DNA of 64,000 bases from Nitrosomonadales bacterium (GTDB lineage: Bacteria > Pseudomonadota > Gammaproteobacteria > Burkholderiales > Gallionellaceae): assembly GCA_023259055.1 (NCBI GenBank), contig JAHFQZ010000007.1:1-64000 (forward strand), given 5' to 3'. Shown piece after piece: positions 9,199-20,926 of this stretch. The translations under genes were made by a program, and so were the position numbers. Position 1 is the first letter of the stretch; every line of letters starts with the position of its first letter. The notes under the pieces were generated by a model, which saw only the letters and a list, made by a program, of their open reading frames with translations, was not told where the DNA came from and ran no database searches.

Positions 9199-10374
9199 TT
9201 ATACCTGTTCTCCAGTTTCTTCGCTACGCCGGGGCGGATAACTATCCCACGCATGACAAGCCGGGCAGTGCCAGTAAAACTGGCGCGCTTTGAAACCGCA
9301 ATGAGCACAATGGTACATCGCTAAATTTCGCGTGCGCTTATGAACCAGATTTTTCACCAGCTCCACATCGGCACGCTTGTCCATTGGCAATTCCAGAAGT
9401 CGTGCTTCGAGCAATTTATCCAGTCCCAACAGGGTCGGATTGTGATGCAATTCATCACGAACCAGCAGATAAGCAGCACTAGATCCCTCGCTTTTCAGCA
9501 CCCCGTTGAACACCACATTCATCAAATCCAGCGAGTGATATTTGCTCAAGTATTCGCGTAATAAGGCAACACCCTCGACCTCGCGATCCAGGCTGCGAAA
9601 CGCATTCAGTATGCTTTCCGCCACTAGCGGCAGATATTGAGCATCCTGTGATTCAACATTTTTCCAGATATTGATAGCCTCTTCGTGCTCGCCTTTGCTG
9701 ACCGCCATATCACCCAGCATCATGGTGGCACGCACTGAATTTGGGTAAGTCGCCAACGCTTGTTGAAGATGTTTACGCGCAGCATCCAGGTCGCCACCGG
9801 AAATTTCCTCGCTTGCCAGCTCGCAATAAAAAAATGCGGCTTGTTTGCTATACGATTGTCCTGATACCGCAGCTAGCCGATGTACGGTCTCGATCGCCTT
9901 GGGCCAGTCATGCTCCTTCTGAAAAAGCTCAAGCAAGAATTCCATGGCAGGTTTGGCATATGGGGTGTTTTCCAGCTCACGAAACAGGCTCTCGGCACGA
10001 TCCAGAATCCCGGCTTTCAAGTAATCCTGTGCCAGCTCGAAAATCGCCTGCTTTCGCTTTTTTTCATCCAGATCAGCTCTGTCCACCAAGTTGTGGTGCA
10101 TACGCAATGCTCGATCCACTTCGCCACGGCGACGGAACAGACTGCCCAACGCGAAGTGTAGCTCGACGGTTTGCGGATCAATCTTGACCACCTCAATAAA
10201 GGCTTCAATGGCCTTGTCTTGCTGCTCGTTAAGCAAAAAATTCAGGCCCTGAAAATATGACTGTGGCAGCGCACTCGATTCGGAAAGCAATTCTTTTATA
10301 TCAAGACGCGCGGCCATCCATCCCAATCCAAAAAACAACGGGAAAATCAGCAGCATCCAGGTTTCGAATTCCAT
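9199..10374 (-). CDS. lapB: LPS assembly protein LapB
   Basis: 391 residues. Membrane-anchored TPR protein that recruits LpxC to FtsH and so sets LPS synthesis. Visible parts: one N-terminal membrane helix (about 4-22, [18 protein letters not shown]), a long run of TPR helices from about 40 to 340, and a C-terminal rubredoxin-like metal knuckle with two CxxC pairs ([18 protein letters not shown]). The full length and intact zinc knuckle suggest a functional protein. lapA lies 41 bases upstream on the same strand. Confidence 0.94.
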   Translation of the reverse strand: MEFETWMLLIFPLFFGLGWMAARLDIKELLSESSALPQSYFQGLNFLLNEQQDKAIEAFIEVVKIDPQTVELHFALGSLFRRRGEVDRALRMHHNLVDRADLDEKKRKQAIFELAQDYLKAGILDRAESLFRELENTPYAKPAMEFLLELFQKEHDWPKAIETVHRLAAVSGQSYSKQAAFFYCELASEEISGGDLDAARKHLQQALATYPNSVRATMMLGDMAVSKGEHEEAINIWKNVESQDAQYLPLVAESILNAFRSLDREVEGVALLREYLSKYHSLDLMNVVFNGVLKSEGSSAAYLLVRDELHHNPTLLGLDKLLEARLLELPMDKRADVELVKNLVHKRTRNLAMYHCAHCGFKARQFYWHCPACHAWDSYPPRRSEETGEQV

Positions 10375-10415
10375 AACTGAATATTTCTATCAGGAAGATT
10401 GATGGGTGTTTGTTG

Positions 10416-10685
10416 CTATTCAATAATGCCGGCGGGTTTGTTCCTGGTCTTAATATCGCGCTCCAAGCGCGCTATTTCGCGGCGTTGATGCAACACATTT
10501 ACAAGCATGGCAAGCACGCCGACTATCGTGCCAACCGAAAAAAACAACAGCAGCACAACCACCAGCGAAGACTGCCATTCATAGCCAAAAAAATATCGCA
10601 AAGTAATCGGCTGGTCATTCTTGACCGCAAATCCGAGCAGCACAAAGAACAACAACGCACGCAACAACCAACTTAGAGAACGCAT
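10416..10685 (-). CDS. lapA: LPS assembly protein LapA
   Basis: 89 residues with two hydrophobic helices (around 4-22 and 38-60) and a charged, coiled-coil-like C-terminus (HQRREIARLERDI). This is the LapA/DUF1049 pattern. It works with LapB in the inner membrane. ATG 10685 gives the usual short N-terminus; the longer frame to 10721 would overlap the ihfB terminator and is less likely. The position between ihfB and lapB is conserved in many Proteobacteria. Confidence 0.9.
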   Translation of the reverse strand: MRSLSWLLRALLFFVLLGFAVKNDQPITLRYFFGYEWQSSLVVVLLLFFSVGTIVGVLAMLVNVLHQRREIARLERDIKTRNKPAGIIE

Positions 10686-10727
10686 GGCATTTATCCGAAA
10701 TAACCGCTGTAACGATAGCATAAAAAA

Positions 10728-10756
10728 TGGCGGCTATACCTTTAGATAAGCCGCCA
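10728..10756 (-). terminator. intrinsic terminator after ihfB
   Basis: Stem TGGCGGCTTA/TAGCCGCCA with a short loop, followed on the minus strand by TTTTTTA (10722-10727). It separates rpsA-ihfB from lapAB, whose start lies just beyond. Confidence 0.88.
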
Positions 10757-10778
10757 CTTGAATTGCTTCAATGCAAAA

Positions 10779-11066
10779 TCAGGACTTGTGCTCGCTGACT
10801 CGCTCTCTTAGCTCCTTGCCCGCCTTGAAGTGCGGCACATACTTGGCGGGCACCTTTACCTTGTCACCGGTCTTTGGATTACGCCCCTGACGAGGCGGGC
10901 GATAATTAAGGCCAAAACTACCGAAGCCGCGTATCTCGATTCGTCCACCACGCGATAGCGTGGAAGACAAAATGTCCAGGATCACTTTAACAGCAAGCTC
11001 TGCATCCTTGGCCAGCAATTGCGGATGCAACTCGGCCAGCTTGGCAATCAAATCAGATCGAGTCAT
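10779..11066 (-). CDS. ihfB: integration host factor subunit beta
   Basis: 95 residues of the HU/IHF fold. IHF-beta features include [11 protein letters not shown] at the start, the [27 protein letters not shown]-binding arm with the intercalating Pro, and [14 protein letters not shown] at the end. It bends DNA as a heterodimer with IhfA and serves in recombination, replication and transcription. It lies 15 bases downstream of rpsA, as in most beta- and gammaproteobacteria, and is followed by a strong terminator. Confidence 0.96.
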   Translation of the reverse strand: MTRSDLIAKLAELHPQLLAKDAELAVKVILDILSSTLSRGGRIEIRGFGSFGLNYRPPRQGRNPKTGDKVKVPAKYVPHFKAGKELRERVSEHKS

Positions 11067-11081
11067 GACATTAACCTCAAA

Positions 11082-12803
11082 TTAAGCTTCAGGCTTGGTG
11101 CCACCCATCTTGGCCTTCAACAATGCGCCCAGATTGGTGGTTCCGGCATTGGAATTACTTTCTGCGGAAAGCTTCTGCATTGCGGCGGTTTCTTCTGTCT
11201 TGTTAAGAGCCTTGATTGACAGGTTGATGCCGCGATTCTTGCGATCCACATTGATAATGACAGCAGTCACGCTATCGCCTTCTTTAAAGTGATTACGGAT
11301 ATCTTCCACACGATCGGCAGACACTTCGGAAGCCTTCAGATAGGCCTCCACGTCGCCTTCCAACGCAATCGTTGCGCCTTTGGCATCCAGCGATTTCACT
11401 TTACCAGTGACCACTGCGCCCTTCTCGTGACTGGAAGCAAAGCCGCCGAACGGGTCGCCTTCCATTTGCTTGATCCCCAGGGAAATGCGCTCGCGTTCCA
11501 CGTCAATCGCCAATACCACGGCCTCGACTTCATCACCCTTTTTGTAGCTGCGCACTGCTTCTTCGCCAGGCTGGCTCCACGACAGGTCGGACAAATGTAC
11601 CAAGCCGTCGATACCACCATCCAAGCCAATGAACACGCCGAAATCGGTGATGGACTTAATTGCGCCCTTTACCTTGTCGCCCTTCTTGTGGTTGATCGCG
11701 AAATCATCCCAAGGATTCGATTGACATTGTTTCATGCCCAGTGAGATACGGCGGCGCGCTTCGTCAATTTCCAGAATCATTACTTCTACTTCATCGCCCA
11801 GACTCACTACTTTGGAAGGATGAACGTTCTTGTTGGTCCAGTCCATTTCGGAAACATGCACCAGACCTTCAATGCCCTGTTCGATCTCCACAAATGCACC
11901 GTAGTCAGTCAGGTTAGTCACCTTGCCGAACATACGGGTACCTTGCGGGTAGCGGCGTGCAAGGCCGTTCCAGGGGTCATCGCCCATTTGCTTGATGCCC
12001 AGGGAAACGCGGTTTTTCTCTTGGTCGAATTTCAGTATCTTGGCTTCGACTTCATCGCCCACATTCAGCACCTCGGAAGGGTGCTTCACGCGGCGCCATG
12101 CCAAGTCGGTAATGTGCAACAGGCCATCAATGCCGCCCAAGTCAACGAATGCACCGTAGTCGGTGATGTTCTTGACCACGCCCTTGACGATCGCGCCTTC
12201 CTTGAGATTTTCCATAACCGCTTCACGGTCTGCGCCCATGCTCGCTTCCAGCACAGCACGGCGGGAAACCACCACGTTGTTGCGCTTGCGGTCCAGCTTG
12301 ATAACCTTCAATTCCATGGTCTTGTTTTCGTAAGGCGTGGTGTCCTTGACGGGGCGAATGTCCACCAGCGAACCGGGCAGGAATGCGCGGATGCCGTTGA
12401 CCATCGCGGTCAGGCCACCCTTGACCTTGCCGCTGACAAAGCCTTCCACAACCCTGCCTTCTTCCATGGCCAATTCCAGGTCGTGCCATGCCGCCAGACG
12501 CTTGGCTTTTTCGCGCGACAGCTTGGTCTCGCCATAGCCGTTTTCCAGCGCCTCGATCGCGACGGTGACGAAATCGCCCGCCTTGACTTCGATTTCGCCT
12601 TTGGCGTCAAGGAATTCCTCGATCGCAATTAAACTTTCGGACTTCAGTCCGGCATTCACCACCACCATGTTGTGATCAATACGCACGACTTGTGCGGTAA
12701 TCAGTTCGCCGGCGCGCATTTCCTTGCGCGTCAGGCTTTCTTCAAACATTGCGGCAAAACTATCTGGGTTTTGTAAAGCGGCTGCGATTGCGGTTGCGTT
12801 CAT
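11082..12803 (-). CDS. rpsA: 30S ribosomal protein S1
   Basis: 573 residues with six S1/OB-fold repeats, recognised by recurring blocks such as [40 protein letters not shown] and [22 protein letters not shown]1 captures structured mRNA on the 30S subunit. ATG 12803 is chosen over GTG 12812: the family starts at MNATA, and TAAGG lies upstream at a workable distance. The gene sits between aroA-cmk and ihfB, a conserved arrangement. Confidence 0.97.
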   Translation of the reverse strand: MNATAIAAALQNPDSFAAMFEESLTRKEMRAGELITAQVVRIDHNMVVVNAGLKSESLIAIEEFLDAKGEIEVKAGDFVTVAIEALENGYGETKLSREKAKRLAAWHDLELAMEEGRVVEGFVSGKVKGGLTAMVNGIRAFLPGSLVDIRPVKDTTPYENKTMELKVIKLDRKRNNVVVSRRAVLEASMGADREAVMENLKEGAIVKGVVKNITDYGAFVDLGGIDGLLHITDLAWRRVKHPSEVLNVGDEVEAKILKFDQEKNRVSLGIKQMGDDPWNGLARRYPQGTRMFGKVTNLTDYGAFVEIEQGIEGLVHVSEMDWTNKNVHPSKVVSLGDEVEVMILEIDEARRRISLGMKQCQSNPWDDFAINHKKGDKVKGAIKSITDFGVFIGLDGGIDGLVHLSDLSWSQPGEEAVRSYKKGDEVEAVVLAIDVERERISLGIKQMEGDPFGGFASSHEKGAVVTGKVKSLDAKGATIALEGDVEAYLKASEVSADRVEDIRNHFKEGDSVTAVIINVDRKNRGINLSIKALNKTEETAAMQKLSAESNSNAGTTNLGALLKAKMGGTKPEA

Positions 12804-12905
12804 CGAATACACCTAAGGAATATCTGTTCAGAACAATAGTTCAGCACAGAGGTAAGTTAAAAAGTTCCCATAAGACGGAGAGTCAAACGGGGCCTGTATT
12901 TATAA

Positions 12906-14849
12906 TCATTTCGCCGAGTAGCGTATCAGCACTTCCTGTACCGCCTGCTCAATGCTCAGAGCCGTAGTATCAAGCAGATTTGCCCCCGGTGCCTGTTGCA
13001 GCGGAGCCACGCTACGCCGAGTATCACGCTCGTCGCGCACACGTATATCCAGCAAAAGGGCGGCAATATTAGCATCCATTCCTTTTTCTTTCAACTGCTT
13101 ATAACGGCGGTCTGCTCGCGCCTCTGCACTAGCGGTCAAAAATATCTTTAACACCGCGTCCGGGAACACCACCGAAGCCATGTCGCGGCCGTCCGCCACC
13201 AGGCCCGGCGCCCGGCGAAAGGCGTGCTGCTTATTGAGCAGCGCGGCACGCACCCTGGGCAATGATGCCACATTGGATGCCGCCGCTGCGCATTGCTCGC
13301 CGCGCAACTCATCGCCAACCAATGCGCCATCCAGCCAGATTTGTTCGCCCTCGAAGCGTATTTCCATACGTTCAGCCAACGCAGCCAAGCCGGTTTCATC
13401 AGTCAGCGCTACCCCATCGCGCTGCGCGGCCATTGCCAGCAAGCGATACAACGCGCCACTGTCCAGAAAATGAAAGCCGAGCTTTGTTGCGACGCGCTGC
13501 GCCACCGTACCTTTGCCTGAAGCCGAAGGACCATCAATCGCGATCACTGGTACGGCCTGCACCACTTCATGGAAGCGCGCAAAATAATCCGGAAAGGTTT
13601 TGGCCACGCAATTCGGTTCATTGATGCGCATACCCTCCGCGCCGAATGCGGCAAGCGAGAAACACATCGCCATACGGTGATCTTCGTAGGTATCAATCGC
13701 TGCATGGCGAATCTGCGCAGGCGGCGTGATGCGAATATAATCCGCACCCTCTTCCACCGTCGCCCCCGCCTTGCGTAATTCCGTCGCCATAGCCGCAATG
13801 CGGTCGGTTTCCTTGACTCGCCAACTGGCGATATTGCGTAGCGTAGTCGTGCCCTCGGCAAACAACGCCGCTACCGCCAAAGTCATCGCCGCATCAGGAA
13901 TATGGTTGCAATCCAGATCGATCGCTTTCAACTTGCCATCCACAGGAGCACGAGCCTCCATCCAGTTCGGGCCTTGTTCGATTTGCGCACCCATCAACGC
14001 CAGCGCGTCGACGAAGCGCACATCGCCCTGAATGCTGTCGCTGCCCACACCTTCAACACGCACCGGCCCGCCGCCAACAGCCCCCACCGCCAGAAAATAC
14101 GAGGCCGACGAAGCATCGCCTTCCACATACATTACGCCGGGCGACACATAACGACTGCCAGCCGCTACAATGAAGCTGCGCCAACCATTACGTTGCACTG
14201 CGACACCGAAGCGTGCCATCATCGCCAGCGTGATTTCGATATACGGTTTCGAGATCAACTCGCCGACCACTTCCACCGTCACCTCGCGATCAAGCAGTGG
14301 CAAGGCCATCAGCAATGCGGTGAGAAACTGACTTGACACCTCGCCACTCACGCTGATGCGAGCCACACCACTCAAAGTCGCCGGAAAAACCTCCAACGGC
14401 GGAAAACTTTCATTGACTAAGTAGTCAATATTCGCGCCCAATGCGCGCAACGCATCCACCAAGTCGCCGATCGGCCGCTCATGCATCCGCGCCACGCCAG
14501 ACAGCTTGTAGTGTCCACCAGACAACGCCAAAGCCGCAGTCAGCGGGCGAAACGCGGTTCCCGCATTCCCCAAAAACAATTCTGCGTCCTTGACCGGAAA
14601 ATCTCCGCCACATCCCTGCACACGAAACACATGCGACTCCAGTTGATCCACAACGACACCCAGTTTGCGCAATCCATCCAGCATGCGCTCGGTATCGTCC
14701 GACAGCAGCACATCGCGTATATCCGTCGTACCCTGCGCCAAAGCCGATAGCAACAATATGCGGTTGGAAATACTTTTCGAGCCGGGGAGCCTGATGGTGC
14801 CGCGCGCGCCAAGCAAAGGAGGAAGATCAAGAAAATTTTCGGGCGTCAT
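12906..14849 (-). CDS. aroA-cmk: fused 3-phosphoshikimate 1-carboxyvinyltransferase / cytidylate kinase
   Basis: 647 residues in one uninterrupted frame with two enzymes. Residues 1 to about 425 are EPSP synthase (shikimate pathway): [33 protein letters not shown], and the late [11 protein letters not shown]. From about residue 433 a P-loop [14 protein letters not shown] begins cytidylate kinase (CMP to CDP), with [27 protein letters not shown] and [13 protein letters not shown]. In many bacteria these are adjacent genes; the fusion is known in betaproteobacteria. ATG 14849 matches the usual AroA start, though no clear Shine-Dalgarno sequence precedes it. The frame stays open to 14897. Confidence 0.95.
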   Translation of the reverse strand: MTPENFLDLPPLLGARGTIRLPGSKSISNRILLLSALAQGTTDIRDVLLSDDTERMLDGLRKLGVVVDQLESHVFRVQGCGGDFPVKDAELFLGNAGTAFRPLTAALALSGGHYKLSGVARMHERPIGDLVDALRALGANIDYLVNESFPPLEVFPATLSGVARISVSGEVSSQFLTALLMALPLLDREVTVEVVGELISKPYIEITLAMMARFGVAVQRNGWRSFIVAAGSRYVSPGVMYVEGDASSASYFLAVGAVGGGPVRVEGVGSDSIQGDVRFVDALALMGAQIEQGPNWMEARAPVDGKLKAIDLDCNHIPDAAMTLAVAALFAEGTTTLRNIASWRVKETDRIAAMATELRKAGATVEEGADYIRITPPAQIRHAAIDTYEDHRMAMCFSLAAFGAEGMRINEPNCVAKTFPDYFARFHEVVQAVPVIAIDGPSASGKGTVAQRVATKLGFHFLDSGALYRLLAMAAQRDGVALTDETGLAALAERMEIRFEGEQIWLDGALVGDELRGEQCAAAASNVASLPRVRAALLNKQHAFRRAPGLVADGRDMASVVFPDAVLKIFLTASAEARADRRYKQLKEKGMDANIAALLLDIRVRDERDTRRSVAPLQQAPGANLLDTTALSIEQAVQEVLIRYSAK

Positions 14850-14954
14850 TGCGATTGAACTGTATAGCTGATTTGCAAGGATGGGATGATACCGCAAAGC
14901 TAAAGTCTAGCGATGGGATCGCTACGCCAAACTCATCGTCCGCGATGTTCTAAT

Positions 14955-15230
14955 AAAGCAGAGGTCGCTAATACTTCAACCTGCAGCATATTGCTGACAG
15001 ATCACTTAATAATTGTTTTTTATTACAGAACATGACACAGCGAACGTGTGCCTGATCGTCTTGAAAGAGAAAAATAAATTGACCGGAAGCAGCTTTCACC
15101 AAAAAAGGAATTTTTCCGCACACCTAACATCGAGGAAATCTTGCTTTCCAGCAACTGCTTGATTGCATAGTTGAGTTCCGCGACACGCAAAACGCGATTT
15201 TTTCTTCTGTAAATTTAGTCTTAATGACGT
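14955..15230 (-). pseudogene. decayed 5' fragment of xseA (partial tandem copy)
   Basis: Aligns by eye with the first about 95 codons of the intact xseA (16932 down to about 16650). Shared blocks include GAACATGACACAGCGAAC, CAACTGCTTGATTGCATAG and GTTGAGTTCCGCGACACG. The start codon equivalent is lost: the intact ATG (cat at 16930-16932) is ACG here (cgt at 15228-15230), and small indels break the frame. The similarity continues into the leader up to about 15535, so this is part of a larger duplication. Confidence 0.85.
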
Positions 15231-15424
15231 ATTGACAATTCAAAATAATCCACACTCCAAGGAAGCTTGCCGCTTCTCACCACACCGCACTACAGCAACA
15301 TCTTGCACTTACGATAACTCATTGTATTTCATACATATAATCGCGATTTAAAAAATAGGCAAAGTAACAAAAGCTCTTATGCCACGCCACCTTAAGACTG
15401 CATCAACAGAAGTCATCCACAAAG

Positions 15425-15447
15425 TTACCCACAGGTTTTGTGGGTAA
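15425..15447. promoter_or_regulatory. palindromic DnaA-box-like pair (copy A)
   Basis: TTACCCACA, five bases, then TGTGGGTAA: a perfect inverted repeat of a near-consensus DnaA box. Present in the decayed copy; compare 17127-17149. Function not established. Confidence 0.45.
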
Positions 15448-15552
15448 ACGGAAATACTCTTTTCAAATGACTACTTAGAAAAACAATACTGAGGCGATTT
15501 ATGAGAAATGTTGCTCAACTCTATGCGATGCACTACATTTTCTGGATGTTTA

Positions 15553-16932
15553 TTAAAGCTTGCCACCGCTACTTCCATGTGATGAGCGAGCTACGCCAAG
15601 CTCTTTTACTTCAGTCTGCGCCCACCCTTTAGCAAAGGTGATCTGCAGTTCCGCGCCGATAGCCAACTGCCCCGCATCCGACACCACGCTGCCGCATGCA
15701 TCTTGCACCAGACTGTAGCCGCGAGCCAGGACTTGTTGCGGGTTGAGCAATGTCAGGTGTTGAGCGGTATTCTCCACTCGCCCTGACCGTTGTTTTTGTG
15801 TCGTGCGCATCGCTTTGACTAAACGTTTCGCCAGATTGGCTTGCTTGTCGTGCAAACGTCCGAAGTCGCTGCTTGCCGCACGAAGTCGTTGTGCCATGGA
15901 TTGCCATTGCCAGTATTGATGCTGCTTGCGATAGGCAAAGGCTCGCTGCATGCGTTGCTGCAGCTGGCCTAGATGTTGGGCTTGACGCTGCAACTGTTGT
16001 GCAGGGTGCACCACGCGGCGCTGCAAGTAGTCCACGGACTGCATGGCATTTTGCAGACGGTTGTGTTGTGCGCGTTGCAGGTGTTGCACCGTGTCGCGCA
16101 GACCTCTCAGCAAGGCGTGGCGGTCCGGAACGACACGTTGCGCCGCAGCGGTGGGGGTCGGGACGCGTTCGTCGGCGACGAAGTCGGCGATTGTGAAATC
16201 GGTCTCGTGCCCAACCCCGCTGACTATAGGGATTTCACTGACGGAGATAGCCCGCGCCACGACTTCCTCATTGAACGCCCACAGATCTTCGATACTGCCG
16301 CCGCCGCGACACAGTATCAGCACGTCGCATTCCGCGCGCAGGCTGGCGAGCTGGATGGCTACCGCGATCTTCTCAGCGCTGCCGATGCCCTGCACCGGTG
16401 TGGGATACAGTACCACCGGCACACTGGGCATCCGTAGCCTCAAGGTGGTGAGCACATCGCGCAACGCAGCGGCTTGAGGCGAGGTGATGATGCCGATGCG
16501 CTTGGGGAATACTGGTAAAGCACGTTTGCGCCCGGCGGCGAACAAACCTTGGCTTTCCAGTAATTGTTTCAGGCGCGCGAATTGTTCATAAAGCACCCCC
16601 ATCCCTGCCGGACGTATCTGCTCCACAGTTAATTGAAAGTCGCCGCGCTGCTCATATAAAGTAGCGACCGCTAGCACTTCAACCTGCTGCCCATTACTGA
16701 CTGGATCATTCAACAACTGGTTTTTATGCCGGAACATGACACAGCGAACTTGCGCCTGGTCGTCTTTAAGTGAAAAATAATAATGACCGGAGGCGGCCTT
16801 CACCAAATTGGAAATTTCTCCGCGCACCCACAACAAAGGAACACTACTTTCAAGCAACTGCTTGATTGCATAGTTGAGTTCCGCGACACGCAAAACACGA
16901 TTTTTTTCTTCAGCAAATAGTCTTAATGGCAT
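15553..16932 (-). CDS. xseA: exodeoxyribonuclease VII large subunit
   Basis: 459 residues. With XseB forms a single-strand-specific exonuclease. Seen: N-terminal OB-fold (about 10-110, including VRGEISNLVKAASGHYYFSLKD), then the catalytic core with RIGIITSPQAAALRDVL, ILCRGGGSIEDLWAFN and SGVGHETDFTIADFVADERVPTPTAAA, and a long helical coiled-coil stretch about 280-390. The end has the NPQQVLARGYSLV motif. Length is normal. xseB is not nearby. A broken partial copy of its 5' end and leader lies downstream at 14955-15535, so the locus has been duplicated in the past. Confidence 0.95.
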   Translation of the reverse strand: MPLRLFAEEKNRVLRVAELNYAIKQLLESSVPLLWVRGEISNLVKAASGHYYFSLKDDQAQVRCVMFRHKNQLLNDPVSNGQQVEVLAVATLYEQRGDFQLTVEQIRPAGMGVLYEQFARLKQLLESQGLFAAGRKRALPVFPKRIGIITSPQAAALRDVLTTLRLRMPSVPVVLYPTPVQGIGSAEKIAVAIQLASLRAECDVLILCRGGGSIEDLWAFNEEVVARAISVSEIPIVSGVGHETDFTIADFVADERVPTPTAAAQRVVPDRHALLRGLRDTVQHLQRAQHNRLQNAMQSVDYLQRRVVHPAQQLQRQAQHLGQLQQRMQRAFAYRKQHQYWQWQSMAQRLRAASSDFGRLHDKQANLAKRLVKAMRTTQKQRSGRVENTAQHLTLLNPQQVLARGYSLVQDACGSVVSDAGQLAIGAELQITFAKGWAQTEVKELGVARSSHGSSGGKL

Positions 16933-17240
16933 ATTGACAACTCAAGATAATCCACACTCCAAGGAAATTCGCCGCTTTTCACCACGCCACCCTATGGCAG
17001 CATTTCACACTTACGATAACCATCTGTATTTATTGATTAATATTACCTTTTAAAAAATAGGCAAAGTAATAAAAGTCCTTATTCCGCGCCACTTTTAATC
17101 GGCATCAATTGAAGCCATCCACAAAGTTATCCACAGGTTTTGTGGGTAAACGGAAATACTCTTTTCAAATGGCAGCTTAGCAAAATATTGCTGAAGCGAT
17201 TTATGAGAAATGTTGCTCAACCCGGTACGACACGCTACAG
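16650..17240. repeat. diverged direct repeat, copy B (xseA 5' end plus leader)
   Basis: The intact partner of the repeat at 14955-15535. It includes the first about 95 codons of xseA and the 300-base leader shared with copy A. The leader (16933-17240) holds no gene; besides the palindrome at 17127-17149 I see an AT-rich stretch around 17030-17075 (TTGATTAATATTACC, then TTTTAAAAAATAGG). Confidence 0.85.
17127..17149. promoter_or_regulatory. inverted DnaA-box-like pair (copy B)
   Basis: TTATCCACA (exact match to the E. coli DnaA box) at 17127-17135 and TGTGGGTAA at 17141-17149, with a third weaker CCATCCACA just upstream. It lies in the shared leader between divergent xseA and exbB. It could bind DnaA or be a regulatory palindrome; sequence alone does not decide. 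Confidence 0.45.
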
Positions 17241-17278
17241 TTGCGACCTGATTATTTAAGCACATTTGGAGGGTACGC

Positions 17279-17887
17279 GTGATTGCAATCGTAGAGGCGG
17301 CTGGTTGGCCAATCTGGTTTTTGATTCTGGCATCCGTTATCGCAGTCGGCCTGATAATTGATCGCCTGATGTATTTGCGCATCAATCGTATCGCGCCTCC
17401 CTCCCTGCTAAATGAGGTCGTCAATGAACTCAAGCAGCGCGGTGTCAGCGACGGCATGTTGTCCAAGCTTGCCAGCAGCTCGCCATTGGGGCGCATTTTT
17501 GCCGCAGGGCTCAAAAATATCAAAAGCACCCCAGAAGTGATGAAAGAGTCGATCGAAGAAGCCGGAAGGATAGTCACACACGATTTGGAGCGCTTTCTCA
17601 CCACGCTGGGTACGATTGCTTCCATCAGCCCACTGCTGGGGCTATTCGGCACGGTGGTCGGCATGATTGAAATTTTTGGCTCACAAAATGCTGCAGGCAA
17701 CAGCCCGACGATCCTTGCACACGGTATTTCCGTGGCACTTTACAACACCGCCTTCGGCCTGATCGTGGCGGTTCCCAGCATGATCTTCTACCGCCACTTC
17801 CGCGCTCAGGTAGATAGCCTGACCATTGAGATGGAGCAACGGGCAGTCAAGCTGATTGAAATTGTTCACGGTCAGCGCAAAGGCTAA
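17279..17887 (+). CDS. exbB: ExbB/TolQ-type proton channel subunit
   Basis: 202 residues with three membrane helices (about 10-28, 115-140 and 160-180). The MotA/TolQ/ExbB domain is seen in LERFLTTLGTIASISPLLGLFGTVVGMIEIF and ISVALYNTAFGLIVAVPSMIFYRHF. With ExbD it turns proton flow into mechanical energy for TonB-dependent uptake. GTG 17279 is the start, supported by a strong TTTGGAGG sequence eight bases before it. exbD follows four bases after the stop. No tonB is adjacent, so the energised partner is elsewhere. Confidence 0.92.
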   Translation: MIAIVEAAGWPIWFLILASVIAVGLIIDRLMYLRINRIAPPSLLNEVVNELKQRGVSDGMLSKLASSSPLGRIFAAGLKNIKSTPEVMKESIEEAGRIVTHDLERFLTTLGTIASISPLLGLFGTVVGMIEIFGSQNAAGNSPTILAHGISVALYNTAFGLIVAVPSMIFYRHFRAQVDSLTIEMEQRAVKLIEIVHGQRKG

Positions 17888-17891
17888 AGTA

Positions 17892-18311
17892 ATGAACTTC
17901 CAGCGTGGGCGTAGTCGCGAAGAGCCGGAAATCAATCTGATTGCGCTGATAGATGTGCTGCTGGTCATATTGATTTTTCTGATGGTAACCACCAGCTATG
18001 CCAAATTTTCCGAATTGCAGGTCAATCTGCCGCAAGCAGGCGGCGAAACAAGTGCTGCAAAAACAAAAGCTATCAATGTTTCAGTGGATGCTTCCGAGCA
18101 CTATGCCATTAATAATCAGGGGGTGTCCTACACTGGCGTAGAACCGTTGGCAGCCGCTCTGAAAAATGCAGCAGCCGATCAAACCGATCCCATCATCGTT
18201 ATAAACGCCGATGCCAAAGCCCCACACCAGTCCGTAATAAACGTGATGGAGGCTGCAAGACAGGCGGGCTACGGACGGATCACTTTTACTACGCAAAGTC
18301 AGCCAAAATAA
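17892..18311 (+). CDS. exbD: ExbD/TolR-type biopolymer transport protein
   Basis: 139 residues. One N-terminal membrane helix (about 15-35) contains the key Asp of the family in NLIALIDVLLVILIFLMV; the rest is a periplasmic domain ending VMEAARQAGYGRITFTT. It carries protons with ExbB. ATG 17892 is chosen over the longer frame at 17856 because MNFQRGRSREEPEINLI is the usual ExbD start. It is 13 bases upstream of lpxK, an arrangement common in betaproteobacteria. Confidence 0.92.
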   Translation: MNFQRGRSREEPEINLIALIDVLLVILIFLMVTTSYAKFSELQVNLPQAGGETSAAKTKAINVSVDASEHYAINNQGVSYTGVEPLAAALKNAAADQTDPIIVINADAKAPHQSVINVMEAARQAGYGRITFTTQSQPK

Positions 18312-18324
18312 CGGGACATCTAAC

Positions 18325-19317
18325 GTGCATTGGCTGCAAAACCACTGGAATCGAATCACCCCACTGCACCTGATTCTTTTTCCGATCAGCATGGTATTCG
18401 GTGTACTGGTGGCATTGCGTCGCACGTTATATCGCAACCTCATATTTTCCAGCGATCAGTTGCTGCTTCCCGTCATTGTGATAGGCAACATCAGTGTCGG
18501 CGGAACCGGCAAAACCCCGCTCACGCTTGCATTGGCTCAGCAGCTCGTCGAGCGCGACTGGCATCCGCTTATCGTCAGCCGCGGCTATGGAGGCAAATCA
18601 CGGCAGCCGCTACACGTCGATGCAAACAGCACAGCACAGCAAGCAGGTGATGAACCGTTGCTGATGGCACGCCGCAACATCTGCCCGGTATGGGTCGGCA
18701 GGAACCGGGCCGCTACGGCACACGCGGCTACTCAAACCCACCCGCAATGCGATGTCGTGCTGTGCGATGACGGCTTGCAGCACTATCGATTGCAGCGCGA
18801 TGTCGAGATTGCGGTCATTGATGGCGCGCGCGGTTTTGGCAACGGCTTCCTGCTCCCTGCCGGTCCGCTGCGCGAGCCGGTAGCACGTTTGCGGACAGTA
18901 GATGCGGTGGTAGTAAATGGCGGAGACACCCTTCCAGGGCAGTACGCCATGCATTTATCCGGGGAGCTTTTCTACAACCTGTTAGATCCCGTCCAAACAG
19001 CCGACGCGGCTCATTTCCATACGACAAGAAATCATGCCATCGCCGGAATCGGCCATCCACAACGATATTTTCAGCATCTGGAAAAAATGGGTATTTCCTT
19101 TACACCGCACGCGTTTCCAGACCATCACCCCTATTCGGCAGATGATCTTGCTATTGAAAATTGCGATGCGATACTCCTGACCGAAAAAGATGCGGTAAAA
19201 TGCACTGCCTTCGCTGATACTCGATATTGGGTGTTGCGAGTGGATGCCCAAATCGACTCCACCTTGATCGACCTCATTCTGCGAAAGATCACCTCTCATG
19301 GACTCCAAACTGCTTGA
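18325..19317 (+). CDS. lpxK: tetraacyldisaccharide 4'-kinase
   Basis: 330 residues. Phosphorylates the 4' position of the lipid A precursor to form lipid IVA at the inner membrane. A membrane-associated N-terminal helix ([22 protein letters not shown]) precedes the P-loop [17 protein letters not shown], and [30 protein letters not shown] is a strong family signature. The start is GTG 18325. The 3' end overlaps the next gene by 20 bases, so lpxK-ycaR-kdsB-adk are probably co-translated. Confidence 0.95.
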   Translation: MHWLQNHWNRITPLHLILFPISMVFGVLVALRRTLYRNLIFSSDQLLLPVIVIGNISVGGTGKTPLTLALAQQLVERDWHPLIVSRGYGGKSRQPLHVDANSTAQQAGDEPLLMARRNICPVWVGRNRAATAHAATQTHPQCDVVLCDDGLQHYRLQRDVEIAVIDGARGFGNGFLLPAGPLREPVARLRTVDAVVVNGGDTLPGQYAMHLSGELFYNLLDPVQTADAAHFHTTRNHAIAGIGHPQRYFQHLEKMGISFTPHAFPDHHPYSADDLAIENCDAILLTEKDAVKCTAFADTRYWVLRVDAQIDSTLIDLILRKITSHGLQTA

Positions 19318-19482
19318 TATTCTTGTTTGCCCGTTATGCAAATCTCCTCTGGTCTATCAGAAAGCCGCTCAGGAATTGATCTGCAAGGCCGACCGGCTGG
19401 CCTTCAAAATAGAGGACGACATTCCGGTGATGCTTGCCGACGAAGCACGCAAACTGACCCCGGAAGAAATCGAAGCACTTCG

Positions 19483-19486
<4 letters not shown>
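19298..19486 (+). CDS. Trm112/YcaR family small protein
   Basis: 62 residues. [16 protein letters not shown] provides a CPLC zinc-ribbon half, followed by [20 protein letters not shown], the YcaR/Trm112 pattern. In eukaryotes Trm112 activates methyltransferases; in bacteria the role is unclear, but the gene is consistently placed between lpxK and kdsB, as here. It overlaps both neighbours, sharing an ATGA with kdsB. Confidence 0.92.
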
Positions 19487-20924
<1,438 letters not shown>

Positions 20925-20926
20925 TC

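Larger units (their letters stand above)
14955..15535. repeat. diverged direct repeat, copy A (of 16650-17240)
   Basis: About 580 bases that parallel 16650-17240 in the same orientation, covering the 5' part of xseA and its whole upstream leader. Long identical runs remain at both ends, such as TTTATGAGAAATGTTGCTCAAC near 15500 and 17202, and the palindrome region at 15425-15447 versus 17127-17149. The intact xseA lies between the two copies. This explains the otherwise empty 700-base gap between aroA-cmk and xseA. Confidence 0.85.
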
